Below are positions 8,745 through 16,745 of a stretch of 64,000 bases of DNA, in pieces. Each line of letters opens with the position of its first letter. The stretch's first letter is position 1. The translations under genes and the position numbers were made by a program. The DNA lies in NCBI RefSeq assembly GCF_004785935.1, contig NZ_SRRP01000001.1, positions 744,001 through 808,000 on the forward strand, read 5' to 3'. This DNA comes from Streptococcus rubneri. Its GTDB lineage: Bacteria; Bacillota; Bacilli; Lactobacillales; Streptococcaceae. Under the pieces are notes generated by a model. The model worked only from the letters and a program-made list of their open reading frames with translations, was not told where the DNA came from and made no database searches.

Positions 8745-9599
8745 TTACATACCTAAGATTGAGCGAGCAGTACGTTGAGAACCAACGAGGGCAATAATCA
8801 GTAAGATAGCTTGTACCAAACTACCAAACATAATCGCAAGTGATTGCAGGACTCCTGCACCATTTGAAACAGCTATTTTACCAGCAGATTCAAACAAAGG
8901 AACAAGAGAAACAATCAGAAAAATAAGAACCCCTTGTACCGCATAGACCATAATATTTTTTAAATAGCCTATACCAATAGACTTCCATTCATCACTTAAA
9001 AATGTTGGAAACGTAAGAGGGGCAAATGGGATCATAAGGTAGAGTTGAATAAATCGAATAGATACCAAAAGATTAACCATGGCTGCACTTACTATCCGAA
9101 CAAGCCAAATGAGGAGGGCGAAAAAGCCCACAATCATCCGGCCAATAAATCCTGACCCTTTTAATCCAGAGAGTGTATCATACTTTGCCCCACCGTGAGC
9201 CACAATCGAGGCCACTTGTTCAATGGCATGACTCGCAATCCCGATGATGGCTTCTACAATGACGGTAGTGTTGGTAATTACAACTGCGACCATAATATAA
9301 CTAATCAGCATTGGCGCTAAGGCTTCAAAGGTCATCGCTCCACCAGAGTTAGCAATTTTCTTTGCCATCTTCGAAAATTCTAAGATGAGAACAACTGATA
9401 AAATCGCAACTCCAAGAGGCTGCATGACACTTTTAGTAATACTAGACATGTAAGTCCAAACTGTTGGATTGTAGCTAGATAGGGATTTAATCAGATCTAC
9501 CGTAGATTGTAAATCCACATTAAATCCTTCAAATAAATTTTCAGCTGATATTTTTTCAGATGCAAGGTAAACAAAGGGTGAGACTAAACTTAGATTCAT
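8745..9599 (-). CDS. VirB6/TrbL-like polytopic channel protein
   Basis: A 284-residue protein with an extracellular N-terminal part and about six membrane helices (for example around 62-80, 93-112, 150-180, 215-235 and 255-275). This fits the VirB6 position of conjugation systems: after the small 80-aa membrane protein and before prgI. The start is unusual. The ribosome site AGGAGG is seven bases from a two-codon frame (ATG ACA TGA at 9604-9596), whose stop overlaps the ATG used here at 9599. It is a core part of the transmembrane DNA channel by family analogy. Confidence 0.85.
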   Translation of the reverse strand: MNLSLVSPFVYLASEKISAENLFEGFNVDLQSTVDLIKSLSSYNPTVWTYMSSITKSVMQPLGVAILSVVLILEFSKMAKKIANSGGAMTFEALAPMLISYIMVAVVITNTTVIVEAIIGIASHAIEQVASIVAHGGAKYDTLSGLKGSGFIGRMIVGFFALLIWLVRIVSAAMVNLLVSIRFIQLYLMIPFAPLTFPTFLSDEWKSIGIGYLKNIMVYAVQGVLIFLIVSLVPLFESAGKIAVSNGAGVLQSLAIMFGSLVQAILLIIALVGSQRTARSILGM

Positions 9600-9615
9600 G
9601 TCATTGTTTATCCTC

Positions 9616-9858
9616 CTAAATTGAAATTTGAGTTACAAAGGCTCCAGCAGCCCCTACCATAACACCACCGACAATTTCAAGAATGGCATTCCGAACACCT
9701 GGTCCACCATCTTTAATATTGGTTGCAAGGTTGACAATCCCTACAACAACGAGAAAGGCACCAACCGCAATCAATCCCTTCTGTAACAAAGACATAGCTT
9801 GTGCAAACATAGCACTTGCGTCTACTCCATAAACAAAACCTTTAAAATGCGTAATCAT
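9616..9858 (-). CDS. Small two-helix membrane protein of the transfer operon
   Basis: An 80-residue protein with an amphipathic N-terminal part, a helix at about 24-47, a polar loop (NIKDGGPGVRN) and a second helix at about 56-78 rich in Gly/Ala/Val. Size, topology and the place between virD4 and virB6 recall VirB2/TrbC pilins or Maff2-type proteins. No cleavable signal peptide is evident, so the pilin comparison is only an inference. Ribosome site GAGGAAAT. Confidence 0.6.
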   Translation of the reverse strand: MITHFKGFVYGVDASAMFAQAMSLLQKGLIAVGAFLVVVGIVNLATNIKDGGPGVRNAILEIVGGVMVGAAGAFVTQISI

Positions 9859-9878
9859 CTATTTCCTCTTTTCTATTT

Positions 9879-11759
9879 TTATTTTAAACTAGATTCAAAA
9901 GTTAAATCACGAATTCTAAGGCCTTCAAGATGATTTTCTTGTCTTTGATTCAAAGGATTGATCTGATAGTTCCACCACCGTTCATCGGTTTCTTGATTGG
10001 CTAGGTACTTCCAGTTTGGATGCTTAGTGGAATTGTATTTTTTGCTTTTAAAGACAGGCATATTGGCAATTCGAACCAAGCATTCATGCCGTTTCATATT
10101 TCCGACTTCATCAGGTGTCATTAAATCACGAGCAATCTTTTGATGAGAAAGGGATCCTGAACCTGTCTGGCCAAAGGAACGACTAGTATTTCGAACATCA
10201 ATGGTTTGTTTACCGAGTAACCCACTCATAAATTTAAAGGTGTCTTCATCATTACCACCTAAGTAGACTAAGCTATCACAGTTCCCCAAAATGGTTTTCC
10301 AAGCTTCTTTTTCTTTATAGAGCCCTTGAAGTTGGGCAATATTTTGTAGAATAGGAACGAGACTCATGTTTCGAGAACGGACTGTTGAGGTTTGTTCAGC
10401 AAAATCTGGGATTTCTCCGATATTTGCGAACTCATCTAAGTAAACTCTCACATGAAGAGGCAATTGACCCTTAAAATCAATATCTGCTTGTCTTGTTAGA
10501 GTTTGAAATACGGTTGAAAAAAAGAGGGCTGAAAGAAAGCGAAAGGTACTATCGTTATCTGGGATAACTAAGTAAACCATTGATTTTTCCTGGCCCCATG
10601 TCTTCATATCAAGGGTATCTCTTTTGGTCAAATCCATGACACTTTGAATATTGAAGAGGGCAAATTTAGCAGTGGTTACAGCTATCACAGAATCCAGAGT
10701 CTTATCCTTATAATTTTGGAAATCTGCCCAATTTCGCATGGTAAAATTTTCAGTTCCATACTTTTTAGCATAATTTTCAAATAGAATTTCTAAGACACTT
10801 TTTTCTTGGTTTTCACCCTTGGATAGGTGTTTAATGAGTTTTGAGATTTCAGCAAAACTTGGATAACGCCCTCGTTTTTTTCGCTCTTCCACTTCTTTTT
10901 TTTGACGTTTCAACAAGTTTTGGTATTCCTTTTGACTTAAACGACTTTCTTCTATGAGCTGTTCTCTTGTTTTGGGTGGATTATAGAAATCGACCAAGTA
11001 GGAGGCTAAAGCTCGTACCAAAGTCATAGAAGCTTCATCCCAAAATGGATCACTACGGGAGCCAGAGCCTTTAGTGTTATTGAAATAAACCGTCAGCATG
11101 CGATTCAAATCGTTTTCTGTCTCTATATAGCGAAAAGGATTAAAGCCATCTGAGTTCTTCATATTGACTAAATCTAACACCTTTACTTGGTAGCCATGTT
11201 CTAAAAAGAGTTTGCCTGTTTTCTCGGCCAAGTGATCTTTAGGATCCACTACAATATTAGAAGTATTCATCTGAATCAGATTGGGTTTCACAAAGCGAAA
11301 TGTCTTCCCACTTCCTGAACCTCCGATCACCGCAATATTCTTATTTCTATCATATTGGGGTGGTTTTTTATCTAATAATGTCAAACGAACATCTTGTGCT
11401 AAGATCGTATCATGTGAAAATTTCTTACCGTAAAAGAGCTTCTTTTCTTTTAGAGTTCCAAAACGGGCGCTCCCGTATTCTACCCCTTCTCGGTATTGTT
11501 TTTTGCCAGTCTCTAGATAGAGATAAACCAGCAACATCATCACAAAGCCTAGTAGAAAAAAAGCACTGGATTTTCCAGTAAAGGAAACATTCCATGGCGA
11601 CTGAAGAACTTCATCTTGACCTTCCATTAGAAGATGAGTCCATTTATCTAAGCTATTTCCAGTATAGGAATCATACAAAAGCGTCAAACGATGAAAAAGA
11701 TAACCTAGTAAGATACCTAACAGTGAGAATAGTAGGAATTTCTTTCCACTGTACATCAT
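9879..11759 (-). CDS. virD4: VirD4/TraG-type coupling protein
   Basis: A 626-residue conjugative coupling ATPase that brings relaxase-bound DNA to the channel. Two N-terminal membrane helices (about 8-24 and 65-82) are followed by Walker A GGSGSGKT at 146-153 and Walker B LDEFANIG at 441-448, and the family's all-alpha insertion lies between. The start overlaps the stop of the preceding gene (ATGA), so the two are translationally coupled. The pairing with a PcfB-like gene is the usual pcfB-pcfC order. Confidence 0.96.
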   Translation of the reverse strand: MMYSGKKFLLFSLLGILLGYLFHRLTLLYDSYTGNSLDKWTHLLMEGQDEVLQSPWNVSFTGKSSAFFLLGFVMMLLVYLYLETGKKQYREGVEYGSARFGTLKEKKLFYGKKFSHDTILAQDVRLTLLDKKPPQYDRNKNIAVIGGSGSGKTFRFVKPNLIQMNTSNIVVDPKDHLAEKTGKLFLEHGYQVKVLDLVNMKNSDGFNPFRYIETENDLNRMLTVYFNNTKGSGSRSDPFWDEASMTLVRALASYLVDFYNPPKTREQLIEESRLSQKEYQNLLKRQKKEVEERKKRGRYPSFAEISKLIKHLSKGENQEKSVLEILFENYAKKYGTENFTMRNWADFQNYKDKTLDSVIAVTTAKFALFNIQSVMDLTKRDTLDMKTWGQEKSMVYLVIPDNDSTFRFLSALFFSTVFQTLTRQADIDFKGQLPLHVRVYLDEFANIGEIPDFAEQTSTVRSRNMSLVPILQNIAQLQGLYKEKEAWKTILGNCDSLVYLGGNDEDTFKFMSGLLGKQTIDVRNTSRSFGQTGSGSLSHQKIARDLMTPDEVGNMKRHECLVRIANMPVFKSKKYNSTKHPNWKYLANQETDERWWNYQINPLNQRQENHLEGLRIRDLTFESSLK

Positions 11760-12244
11760 CTCACCATCTCTTTCTGTTTGACGGCTCCTTCTTGTCTAAA
11801 GGTAATTTGGGATTTAGCCTCATCAATTGCATCGTCTAATGACTTATCCATGGTAAGATCAGCTAATTTCTCCGGATCATTAACCATTTTTTCTAACAGA
11901 TGATCTAAATGATTGTCTAGAATCGAACGGTCTTTCGTGTAGAAATGCAGAGAATCCCCTTGCCAAGCGATGGCTAAAGGAATCTCTTCTTTTTCTAAAA
12001 AAGCTTTAAACTTCTCTATATCAATTGGTTTGTCTAAAAAATCTTTTTTCAGATTAATTGTATCAATCGAATAGGGAGATTGTAGCAATTCTTCTAATTT
12101 CTGTGCCCCTATCTTATAGGCGGAATCCTGTGCTAAAGCCTGACGTCTAGACCATTCTAGAATCTTTAAGAGACTTCTTACAGTAAATAAAAGGCTACGC
12201 TCTGCATATTGAACTGCTATTCGTTCCTGTTGTTCAGAGGACAT
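11756..12244 (-). CDS. PcfB/DUF3801-like conjugation accessory protein
   Basis: A 162-residue soluble protein. I chose the ATG at 12244 because AAGGAGGT lies eight bases upstream, inside the last codons of the previous gene. The segment IDIEKFKAFLEKEEIPLAIA followed by a strand-rich stretch looks like the DUF3801 core. Such proteins (PcfB in pCF10) sit directly before the coupling-protein gene, as here, and help load the relaxosome on VirD4. The assignment rests on position and weak motif similarity. Confidence 0.55.
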   Translation of the reverse strand: MSSEQQERIAVQYAERSLLFTVRSLLKILEWSRRQALAQDSAYKIGAQKLEELLQSPYSIDTINLKKDFLDKPIDIEKFKAFLEKEEIPLAIAWQGDSLHFYTKDRSILDNHLDHLLEKMVNDPEKLADLTMDKSLDDAIDEAKSQITFRQEGAVKQKEMVR

Positions 12245-12533
12245 CTGACACCTCCTTCTTAACAAATAGCAGTTTTCCTTCTTTATAGCGATAAGCTATC
12301 AATTTCTGATGTTGCTTAATTGACTTGACAACCTGCAGTAGATCTCTCGAATAAGGTTCTCGAAGAGTAACTTCTACTGCCTTCCCATCAACGATACCAA
12401 CACGTTTAAATTCAATGTAGTCTTTTTTGAGATGTCCTAAGCCCATACCAAAGGGAAAGTGATGAATCAATTGGATGGTACAACCACCTTTATTTCCCAT
12501 TTGTTTCAAATCATATAAGTTTACTACCTTCAT
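12234..12533 (-). CDS. Unknown 99-aa protein, first gene of the transfer operon
   Basis: A basic, soluble 99-residue protein with no motif I recognise. It starts at the ATG at 12533 with a good AAAGGAG site and overlaps the next gene by 11 bases; its last codons contain the next gene's ribosome site, so the two are coupled. It lies immediately behind the structured leader (12534-12714), which makes it the first product whose level that leader would set. Proteins in this place are conserved among related ICEs but uncharacterised as far as I know. Confidence 0.7.
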   Translation of the reverse strand: MKVVNLYDLKQMGNKGGCTIQLIHHFPFGMGLGHLKKDYIEFKRVGIVDGKAVEVTLREPYSRDLLQVVKSIKQHQKLIAYRYKEGKLLFVKKEVSDVL

Positions 12534-12714
12534 GATTAACTCCTTTATCTAGTTTGTCGCATCGTTTGAGTCTGGTAACGATAAACTCCGTGTCTGTTAG
12601 AAAATTCTCACACACGTCTTGTGCCAGTTGCCCTTCACAGGGAAATACTCTCAGTCCCTACTTACACAGGCACGCTAATCAAGACGGAGTGGATTCAATT
12701 TTCAAAGAACAGGT
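12534..12714 (-). ncRNA. Candidate structured 5' leader RNA of the ICE transfer operon
   Basis: About 180 bases between a TATAAT box and the first transfer gene contain nested complementarity on the minus strand. CGTCTT (12686-12681) plus GTGCC (12673-12669) pairs with the contiguous GGCACAAGACG (12625-12615), an 11-base-pair helix with a 7-base bulge. ACTCCGT (12690-12684) can pair instead with ACGGAGT (12591-12585), sharing the CGT of the first helix, so the two are alternatives. A third hairpin has arms ATCGTT and AACGAT (12582-12561), close to the ribosome site. Two small GGG/CCC hairpins lie inside. No reading frame or known riboswitch family fits. A switch controlling translation or elongation is inferred. 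Confidence 0.55.
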
Positions 12715-12720
12715 AGCTTT

Positions 12721-12726
12721 ATTATA
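12721..12726 (-). promoter_or_regulatory. Probable -10 box (TATAAT) of the transfer operon
   Basis: A perfect TATAAT on the minus strand about 190 bases before the first transfer gene. No good -35 box is visible (only an A/T-rich stretch 17 bases upstream), so the promoter may need an activator. The remaining gap 12727-12866 holds only A/T-rich sequence and a weak hairpin. Confidence 0.5.
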
Positions 12727-12805
12727 GATAAGAGTAGTTGAAATTTTTATCACATTTTTTATTTTTCTGTAGAGCTAAATTCATACTAAACAAAGATTTT
12801 GAAAT

Positions 12806-12834
12806 AAAAGACTAACATAGTTACATAACGTTAG
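12806..12834 (-). terminator. Weak possible terminator after the CPBP gene
   Basis: GCTAAC and GTTAG arms separated by about 13 bases precede TCTTTTATTT on the minus strand. The stem is short, so some read-through from the replication operon into the transfer operon is possible. Confidence 0.35.
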
Positions 12835-12866
12835 CATTTCATTTCCCTAAAACAAGCTAATTTGGT

Positions 12867-13454
12867 CTAAAAAAGCAGCAAACTATAAACTAGTAGGTTC
12901 CACACCAAATGTAGCCCCATACTGCCCCATAAGTCCGATTTGTAGCGTACAAGCCCTAAAAACATCCCAAGTGAAATATATAAACACCAAGCTAGAATGG
13001 TTCCTGGATGATGTGCTAAGGCAAATAAAACACTTGTCAAAGCAACTCGAATATCTAATTTTCTGACCAAGTTCCATAAAATTTCTCGATACAGAAATTC
13101 TTCAACCATACTCGCATTGATTAAGAACAATAAAAATGAAAACCAAGGAACTTGATGTTGAAGGCCAATTAAGTTTGCTTGATTCGTAGTGCCTTGAGCA
13201 TGGATTAGACTAAAACATAGACTTATAATCAGTAGGCTAACAAATCCAATACCAAGCCATTTCATCCTAGTTTTCATATTGACTTTGACCACTTGTTTTC
13301 GTTGATCATACATCCATAAAAAAGAAATGAGCGACGTACCATAGAGAATCTGTAGTATAGTTAACTCACCGATACAAAGAAATTTCAGTAAGTATAGAGA
13401 TACAAATAGGACATTTACTTGTTGGAATATATAAACTGGAATTATTCTTTTCAT
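12867..13454 (-). CDS. CPBP-family intramembrane metalloprotease (CAAX/Abi)
   Basis: A 195-residue polytopic protein. The active-site signatures of the CPBP family are all present: EEFLYRE (EExxxR), FALAHHP (FxxxH) and HLVWN (HxxxN). Family members cleave substrates within the membrane; in lactic acid bacteria some protect against the cell's own bacteriocin and others act in peptide processing. No bacteriocin gene is nearby, so the target here is unknown. The ATG follows the stop of the HTH-like gene by two bases, with CGGAGGTAA forming both the ribosome site and that stop. It is the last gene of the ICE replication operon. Confidence 0.88.
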   Translation of the reverse strand: MKRIIPVYIFQQVNVLFVSLYLLKFLCIGELTILQILYGTSLISFLWMYDQRKQVVKVNMKTRMKWLGIGFVSLLIISLCFSLIHAQGTTNQANLIGLQHQVPWFSFLLFLINASMVEEFLYREILWNLVRKLDIRVALTSVLFALAHHPGTILAWCLYISLGMFLGLVRYKSDLWGSMGLHLVWNLLVYSLLLF

Positions 13455-13456
13455 AG

Positions 13457-13690
13457 TTACCTCCGAAATAAATCTTCATAATCTAAATCTAATACCTGCA
13501 CAATCCTTTCTACCCATGGACTTTGAGGCATTCGTTGTTCCATCTTGTAGTGCCGAATCTTTTGATACAAACGATTCAATTCACTTGGATAGTGAAACTC
13601 TCCCGCAAACATTTTTCTGGTTAACTCAATCCAGCTGATATTTCTTTCAGCCAAAATAATGGACAAGTTCTCCCAAAATCGTTCTGCCAT
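13457..13690 (-). CDS. Small helix-turn-helix-like protein
   Basis: A 77-residue basic protein. Its helical pattern (LSIILAERNISWIELTRKM, then YQKIRHYK, then VERIVQVLDLDYEDLF) resembles a Cro/C1-type DNA-binding domain, ending in the LxLxxxDLF segment often seen there. It could regulate the ICE replication operon in which it lies or the neighbouring transfer promoter. It is coupled to the CPBP gene downstream. The fold call is from pattern only. Confidence 0.55.
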   Translation of the reverse strand: MAERFWENLSIILAERNISWIELTRKMFAGEFHYPSELNRLYQKIRHYKMEQRMPQSPWVERIVQVLDLDYEDLFRR

Positions 13691-13702
13691 ATTGCTTCTC
13701 CT

Positions 13703-14083
13703 TTAGTTAGATAAATAATGTGTTTGTGCCATGTAAATCAATTGTTTCGTATCTCTTGGCAATAGAGCTCTAGCCTCCTCTAGATTCAGATTTGGATAAA
13801 CTCGCTTATTTGAAACCGCAAGAGGAAGCCTGATGGTTAGTTCAGGATTTTTTAATATCATTTCAATGAAATCCGTTAATCTTAGATTGTCACGGTTCTT
13901 AAATCGTAATAAATTGGGAGATAAAAATTCAAAACAATCTGAAGAATAGCTCATCATCTCAATTAATTTGTCCTTTGTCATTTCAGAAACTGAATGACAA
14001 GATACCTCGATGCCATAGTTTTGGAAGAAGTCTAAAAGAAGTTGATTTCTTTGGCTATTTTTACTTAGATAGAGATCAATCAT
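13703..14083 (-). CDS. Spx/ArsC-fold protein lacking redox cysteines
   Basis: A 126-residue protein that follows Spx over its whole length: LYLSKNSQRNQLLLDFFQNY in place of LYTSPSCTSCRKA, then EMMSYSSDCFEFLS, LTDFIEMILKNPELTIRLP and EARALLPRDTK. Spx binds the RNA polymerase alpha subunit and redirects transcription; its CxxC is a redox switch. Here the CxxC site is replaced by NSQR, and the only two cysteines (in VSCHS and SDCFEF) lie elsewhere, so redox sensing by that route is not possible. A role as a constitutive Spx-like RNA polymerase modifier during ICE activation is inference. The start overlaps the preceding stop by eight bases. Confidence 0.7.
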   Translation of the reverse strand: MIDLYLSKNSQRNQLLLDFFQNYGIEVSCHSVSEMTKDKLIEMMSYSSDCFEFLSPNLLRFKNRDNLRLTDFIEMILKNPELTIRLPLAVSNKRVYPNLNLEEARALLPRDTKQLIYMAQTHYLSN

Positions 14084-14525
14084 GGGAGACCTCCCAAAGA
14101 TTCGGTTCCATTTGATATTCTGATACGATTAAGGATTCTAATAAATTTGCGAAGTTAATCGGTTGCTTGTCTTCATCATAAGCTTTTACAGTTACTTGGG
14201 TTGTAAGTATTCCCTCTTTTCCCTCGGCTCGATAGCCTTGTCCATATAAAACAAAAACAAGATTCTGATTATCATCTACAAAGGCATCAGCTCCGTTCTT
14301 TATATCCTGACTTTCGAGGAATTCCATAACGTTTTGAAGATAGGATTCATAAAATAGTGGATAGTTGTGTTTTTTATGGTAATCATCTAAAAATGTCACT
14401 TCAAACTCACATGGATAATTGGGCATTAAAAATATTTGTTCATCCAGCTGTTTGATTTCTGCATCATGTAATTCTGTTTCTAATTCGTCACAATCTAGTA
14501 TTGACTCTTTATTTAAAGCTTTCAT
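14076..14525 (-). CDS. Unknown acidic ICE protein (149 aa)
   Basis: An acidic 149-residue soluble protein with no motif I can name. The second half has a beta-rich stretch (NQNLVFVLYGQGYRAEG, ILTTQVTVKAYD). It overlaps the methyltransferase gene before it by 17 bases and the Spx-like gene after it by eight, with AGAGGAAA as ribosome site. It is clearly a real, coupled member of the ICE replication operon. Function unknown. Confidence 0.75.
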   Translation of the reverse strand: MKALNKESILDCDELETELHDAEIKQLDEQIFLMPNYPCEFEVTFLDDYHKKHNYPLFYESYLQNVMEFLESQDIKNGADAFVDDNQNLVFVLYGQGYRAEGKEGILTTQVTVKAYDEDKQPINFANLLESLIVSEYQMEPNLWEVSHD

Positions 14526-15867
14526 CTTTTTCCTCTATTTCTTTTAATTTCTTTGCGATTGCAGCAATCACAGGTACGGTTACACTATTACCAGCTTGTT
14601 TATAGAGCTGACTATTACTAGAGACTTTTCTAGCAGCTTCAAAAGCCCAATCAGGAAATCCCTGCAGGCGAAAACACTCTTTAGGGGTGATTCGTCGTAT
14701 TCTCAAACGGTAAAATTGTCCATCTACTAAGACACCAGCTACATGGTAAACTTGCTTATCTTCTCCTTCATAGCTAGCCACTACTACTCCCATTTGACCA
14801 CTAGTTGTCAAAGTATTAGCTATACCTTTTCCAACTCTACCACGCCTATACTGAGAACTTGGTCTTTCTAAATTGATTGAATCTCCAATCTCTGCTTGAG
14901 CATACCCTTTTTTAGTTGCTTCCCTGATTTTTAGAAAATGGATTGGTTCTGGGATCAGTATTTTGGGAATTTTATCTCCACCTTGCATCGTAGTTAGTGT
15001 TGGAGATAACCCATCACTTCCATATACGCGACCAGTCTCCTTAAAGCTAGTTGGTAAATCTCCAACAACAACAATACCATGGCGATCCTGAGTATTCAAA
15101 GTAAACATTGGCTCTTGGTTTTCCTTAAATCGTCTACCATTTTGTCTTTTTTCTAATCTGTCTGGTGTCATACAAGGAATCGCAACTTTAAATCCTTCTC
15201 CTTTTCCACGAACTAATGTTGGCGCTAACCCCTCTGAATAATAGACTTTACCGCTCATGCCACTTTTTGATGGATTCAAATTTCCTAGTGTTTTTAAAGT
15301 CTCAGAGTTAGTTGCTTGACCTTCTCGTCTGAAAGGAAATAGGAGTCGGGTACCTTTCTTTCTAGAATGTCCGATAATAAACACCCTCTCTCTGTTTTGG
15401 GGAACGCCAAAATCCTTACTGTTAAGCACCTGCCACTCAACATCAAACCCCAACTCATCAAGTGTGGTAAGGATTGTGGTGAACGTCCGTCCCTTATCGT
15501 GATTGAGTAAGCCTTTAACATTTTCAAGAAAAAGAAAACGTGGTTGGATTTGTTTGGCCGCCCGAGCAATTTCGAAGAACAAAGTTCCTCTAATATCTTC
15601 AAATCCCAATCGTCTTCCTGCGATTGAAAATGCTTGACAAGGGAATCCCCCACAGATGATATCGACTTTCCCTCTAAGTTTTTTAAATTCGTCATCTGAA
15701 ACATCTCGTATGTCATGAAATTCGATTTCTCCTTCCGTTTGAAAAATGGATTTATAAGATTCTCTAGCAAATTTATCAATCTCGCAAAATCCAATACACT
15801 CGTGTCCGACACTTTCCATTCCAAGTCGAAAGCCACCGATACCTGAAAATAAATCAATAAATCTCAT
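14509..15867 (-). CDS. DNA (cytosine-5) methyltransferase
   Basis: This enzyme methylates cytosine C5 in a specific DNA sequence. From the ATG at 15867 it has 452 residues with the classical order: motif I DLFSGIGGFRLG at 5-16, catalytic PCQ with Cys77, ENV at 115-117, QNRERVF at about 157, a variable target-recognition region, and QAGNSV at about 424. The ATG at 15867 is preferred over an upstream ATG at 15951 because it matches the family start (MRFIDLFSG), overlaps the 33-aa gene by ATGA and has AGGGGTG upstream. No matching endonuclease gene is nearby, so it most likely masks ICE DNA against host restriction. Confidence 0.95.
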   Translation of the reverse strand: MRFIDLFSGIGGFRLGMESVGHECIGFCEIDKFARESYKSIFQTEGEIEFHDIRDVSDDEFKKLRGKVDIICGGFPCQAFSIAGRRLGFEDIRGTLFFEIARAAKQIQPRFLFLENVKGLLNHDKGRTFTTILTTLDELGFDVEWQVLNSKDFGVPQNRERVFIIGHSRKKGTRLLFPFRREGQATNSETLKTLGNLNPSKSGMSGKVYYSEGLAPTLVRGKGEGFKVAIPCMTPDRLEKRQNGRRFKENQEPMFTLNTQDRHGIVVVGDLPTSFKETGRVYGSDGLSPTLTTMQGGDKIPKILIPEPIHFLKIREATKKGYAQAEIGDSINLERPSSQYRRGRVGKGIANTLTTSGQMGVVVASYEGEDKQVYHVAGVLVDGQFYRLRIRRITPKECFRLQGFPDWAFEAARKVSSNSQLYKQAGNSVTVPVIAAIAKKLKEIEEKDESFK

Positions 15868-15965
15868 TTCTTTATCACCCCTTTCTGATCGACTATCAAT
15901 GCCCAAAGAGTCATACCGCTTGAAATTAAAATGAGCAAAACTAATATCCACTCGATTGACGACAT
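15864..15965 (-). CDS. 33-aa single-span membrane peptide
   Basis: A short frame begins MSSIEWILVLLILISSGM and ends IKK. It has one hydrophobic helix at about 6-26 and a basic C-terminal tail. It is supported by a perfect AAGGAGGTGG ribosome site seven bases upstream, by abutting the RepA stop with no gap, and by overlapping the methyltransferase start by ATGA. Such packing is hard to explain unless it is translated. Function unknown; it may simply couple RepA to methyltransferase translation, or act at the membrane. Confidence 0.7.
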   Translation of the reverse strand: MSSIEWILVLLILISSGMTLWALIVDQKGVIKK

Positions 15966-16745
15966 CTAACCACCTCCTTTTCTAACACGGTTATTCCAAA
16001 CAGAATACAGGCCATTAAACACAAATTCAGCAAGTACTTCCGCTCGTCTAACAAAGCGAACATTGTCAAGAGCATACTGATAGATTCTCTCAAAATCAGT
16101 CATAGCAATTTCACTGGCTGTTTCAGAAAACCCCTCTCGTCTAAATTGATCTTGTACCAATCCCCAAATATAATCTCGATCATATTTTGTGACCTTTTCT
16201 ACATTTCTTTTCAAGATAGGTTGAGTATTCCTCTCCTCCTCATCCTCAATAAATAAAGAATCAGTCTCACTATATTTAGTCTCACTAACTTCAGTCTCAC
16301 TAGGGGCTAAATGTGAGACGGGGGCCGTTTCATTTTCATCCTGCCCTAGTCTTTTTTTAACACTAGGCCTGTTTGAATTAGCTACTGGGGTAGAAGATAA
16401 TTCCCCTAAATAAATCTTATTAGCTAGTCTTCCTTTCTCACTTGAAGACTGTTGGACTTCATCAATTAAGTCATATTCTTTAAGAATTTTTTTGATGGAC
16501 AATAATTTTGACTTCGAACAACCTAACAGCTTCATCAGTTTAGAATTAGAAAATACTAAATAGACTGCTCCTTCTTCATCTATCCAACCACGACTAAGAG
16601 ATAATTCTAAACGATCTTTTAAAATAGAATAAGCCACCTTTACTTCTAGTTTCATATCCATATATTTCTCATCCTCAAAAAGAATTTTAGGTAATTTATA
16701 ATACCGTTCTGAAGTTTGGTATTGATTTGCGGTAATTCGCTTCAT
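15966..16745 (-). CDS. repA: RepA-type replication initiator of the ICE
   Basis: A 259-residue protein with the RepA_N domain: ANQYQTSERYYKLPK near the N terminus, then a winged-helix pattern through SNSKLMKLLGCSKSKLLSIK at about residues 87-106. A Ser/Thr-rich linker leads to a C-terminal helical domain with DYIWGLVQDQFRREG. RepA_N initiators drive theta replication of plasmids; in ICEs they are thought to help keep the excised circle. It overlaps the upstream 57-aa gene by ATGA. No iteron array is obvious near it. Confidence 0.9.
   Translation of the reverse strand: MKRITANQYQTSERYYKLPKILFEDEKYMDMKLEVKVAYSILKDRLELSLSRGWIDEEGAVYLVFSNSKLMKLLGCSKSKLLSIKKILKEYDLIDEVQQSSSEKGRLANKIYLGELSSTPVANSNRPSVKKRLGQDENETAPVSHLAPSETEVSETKYSETDSLFIEDEEERNTQPILKRNVEKVTKYDRDYIWGLVQDQFRREGFSETASEIAMTDFERIYQYALDNVRFVRRAEVLAEFVFNGLYSVWNNRVRKGGG

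Noticed and set aside
12631-12660. CTGAGAG-like segment suggestive of a TPP riboswitch
   Set aside because: The other conserved TPP blocks are missing and the downstream genes have no thiamine link.
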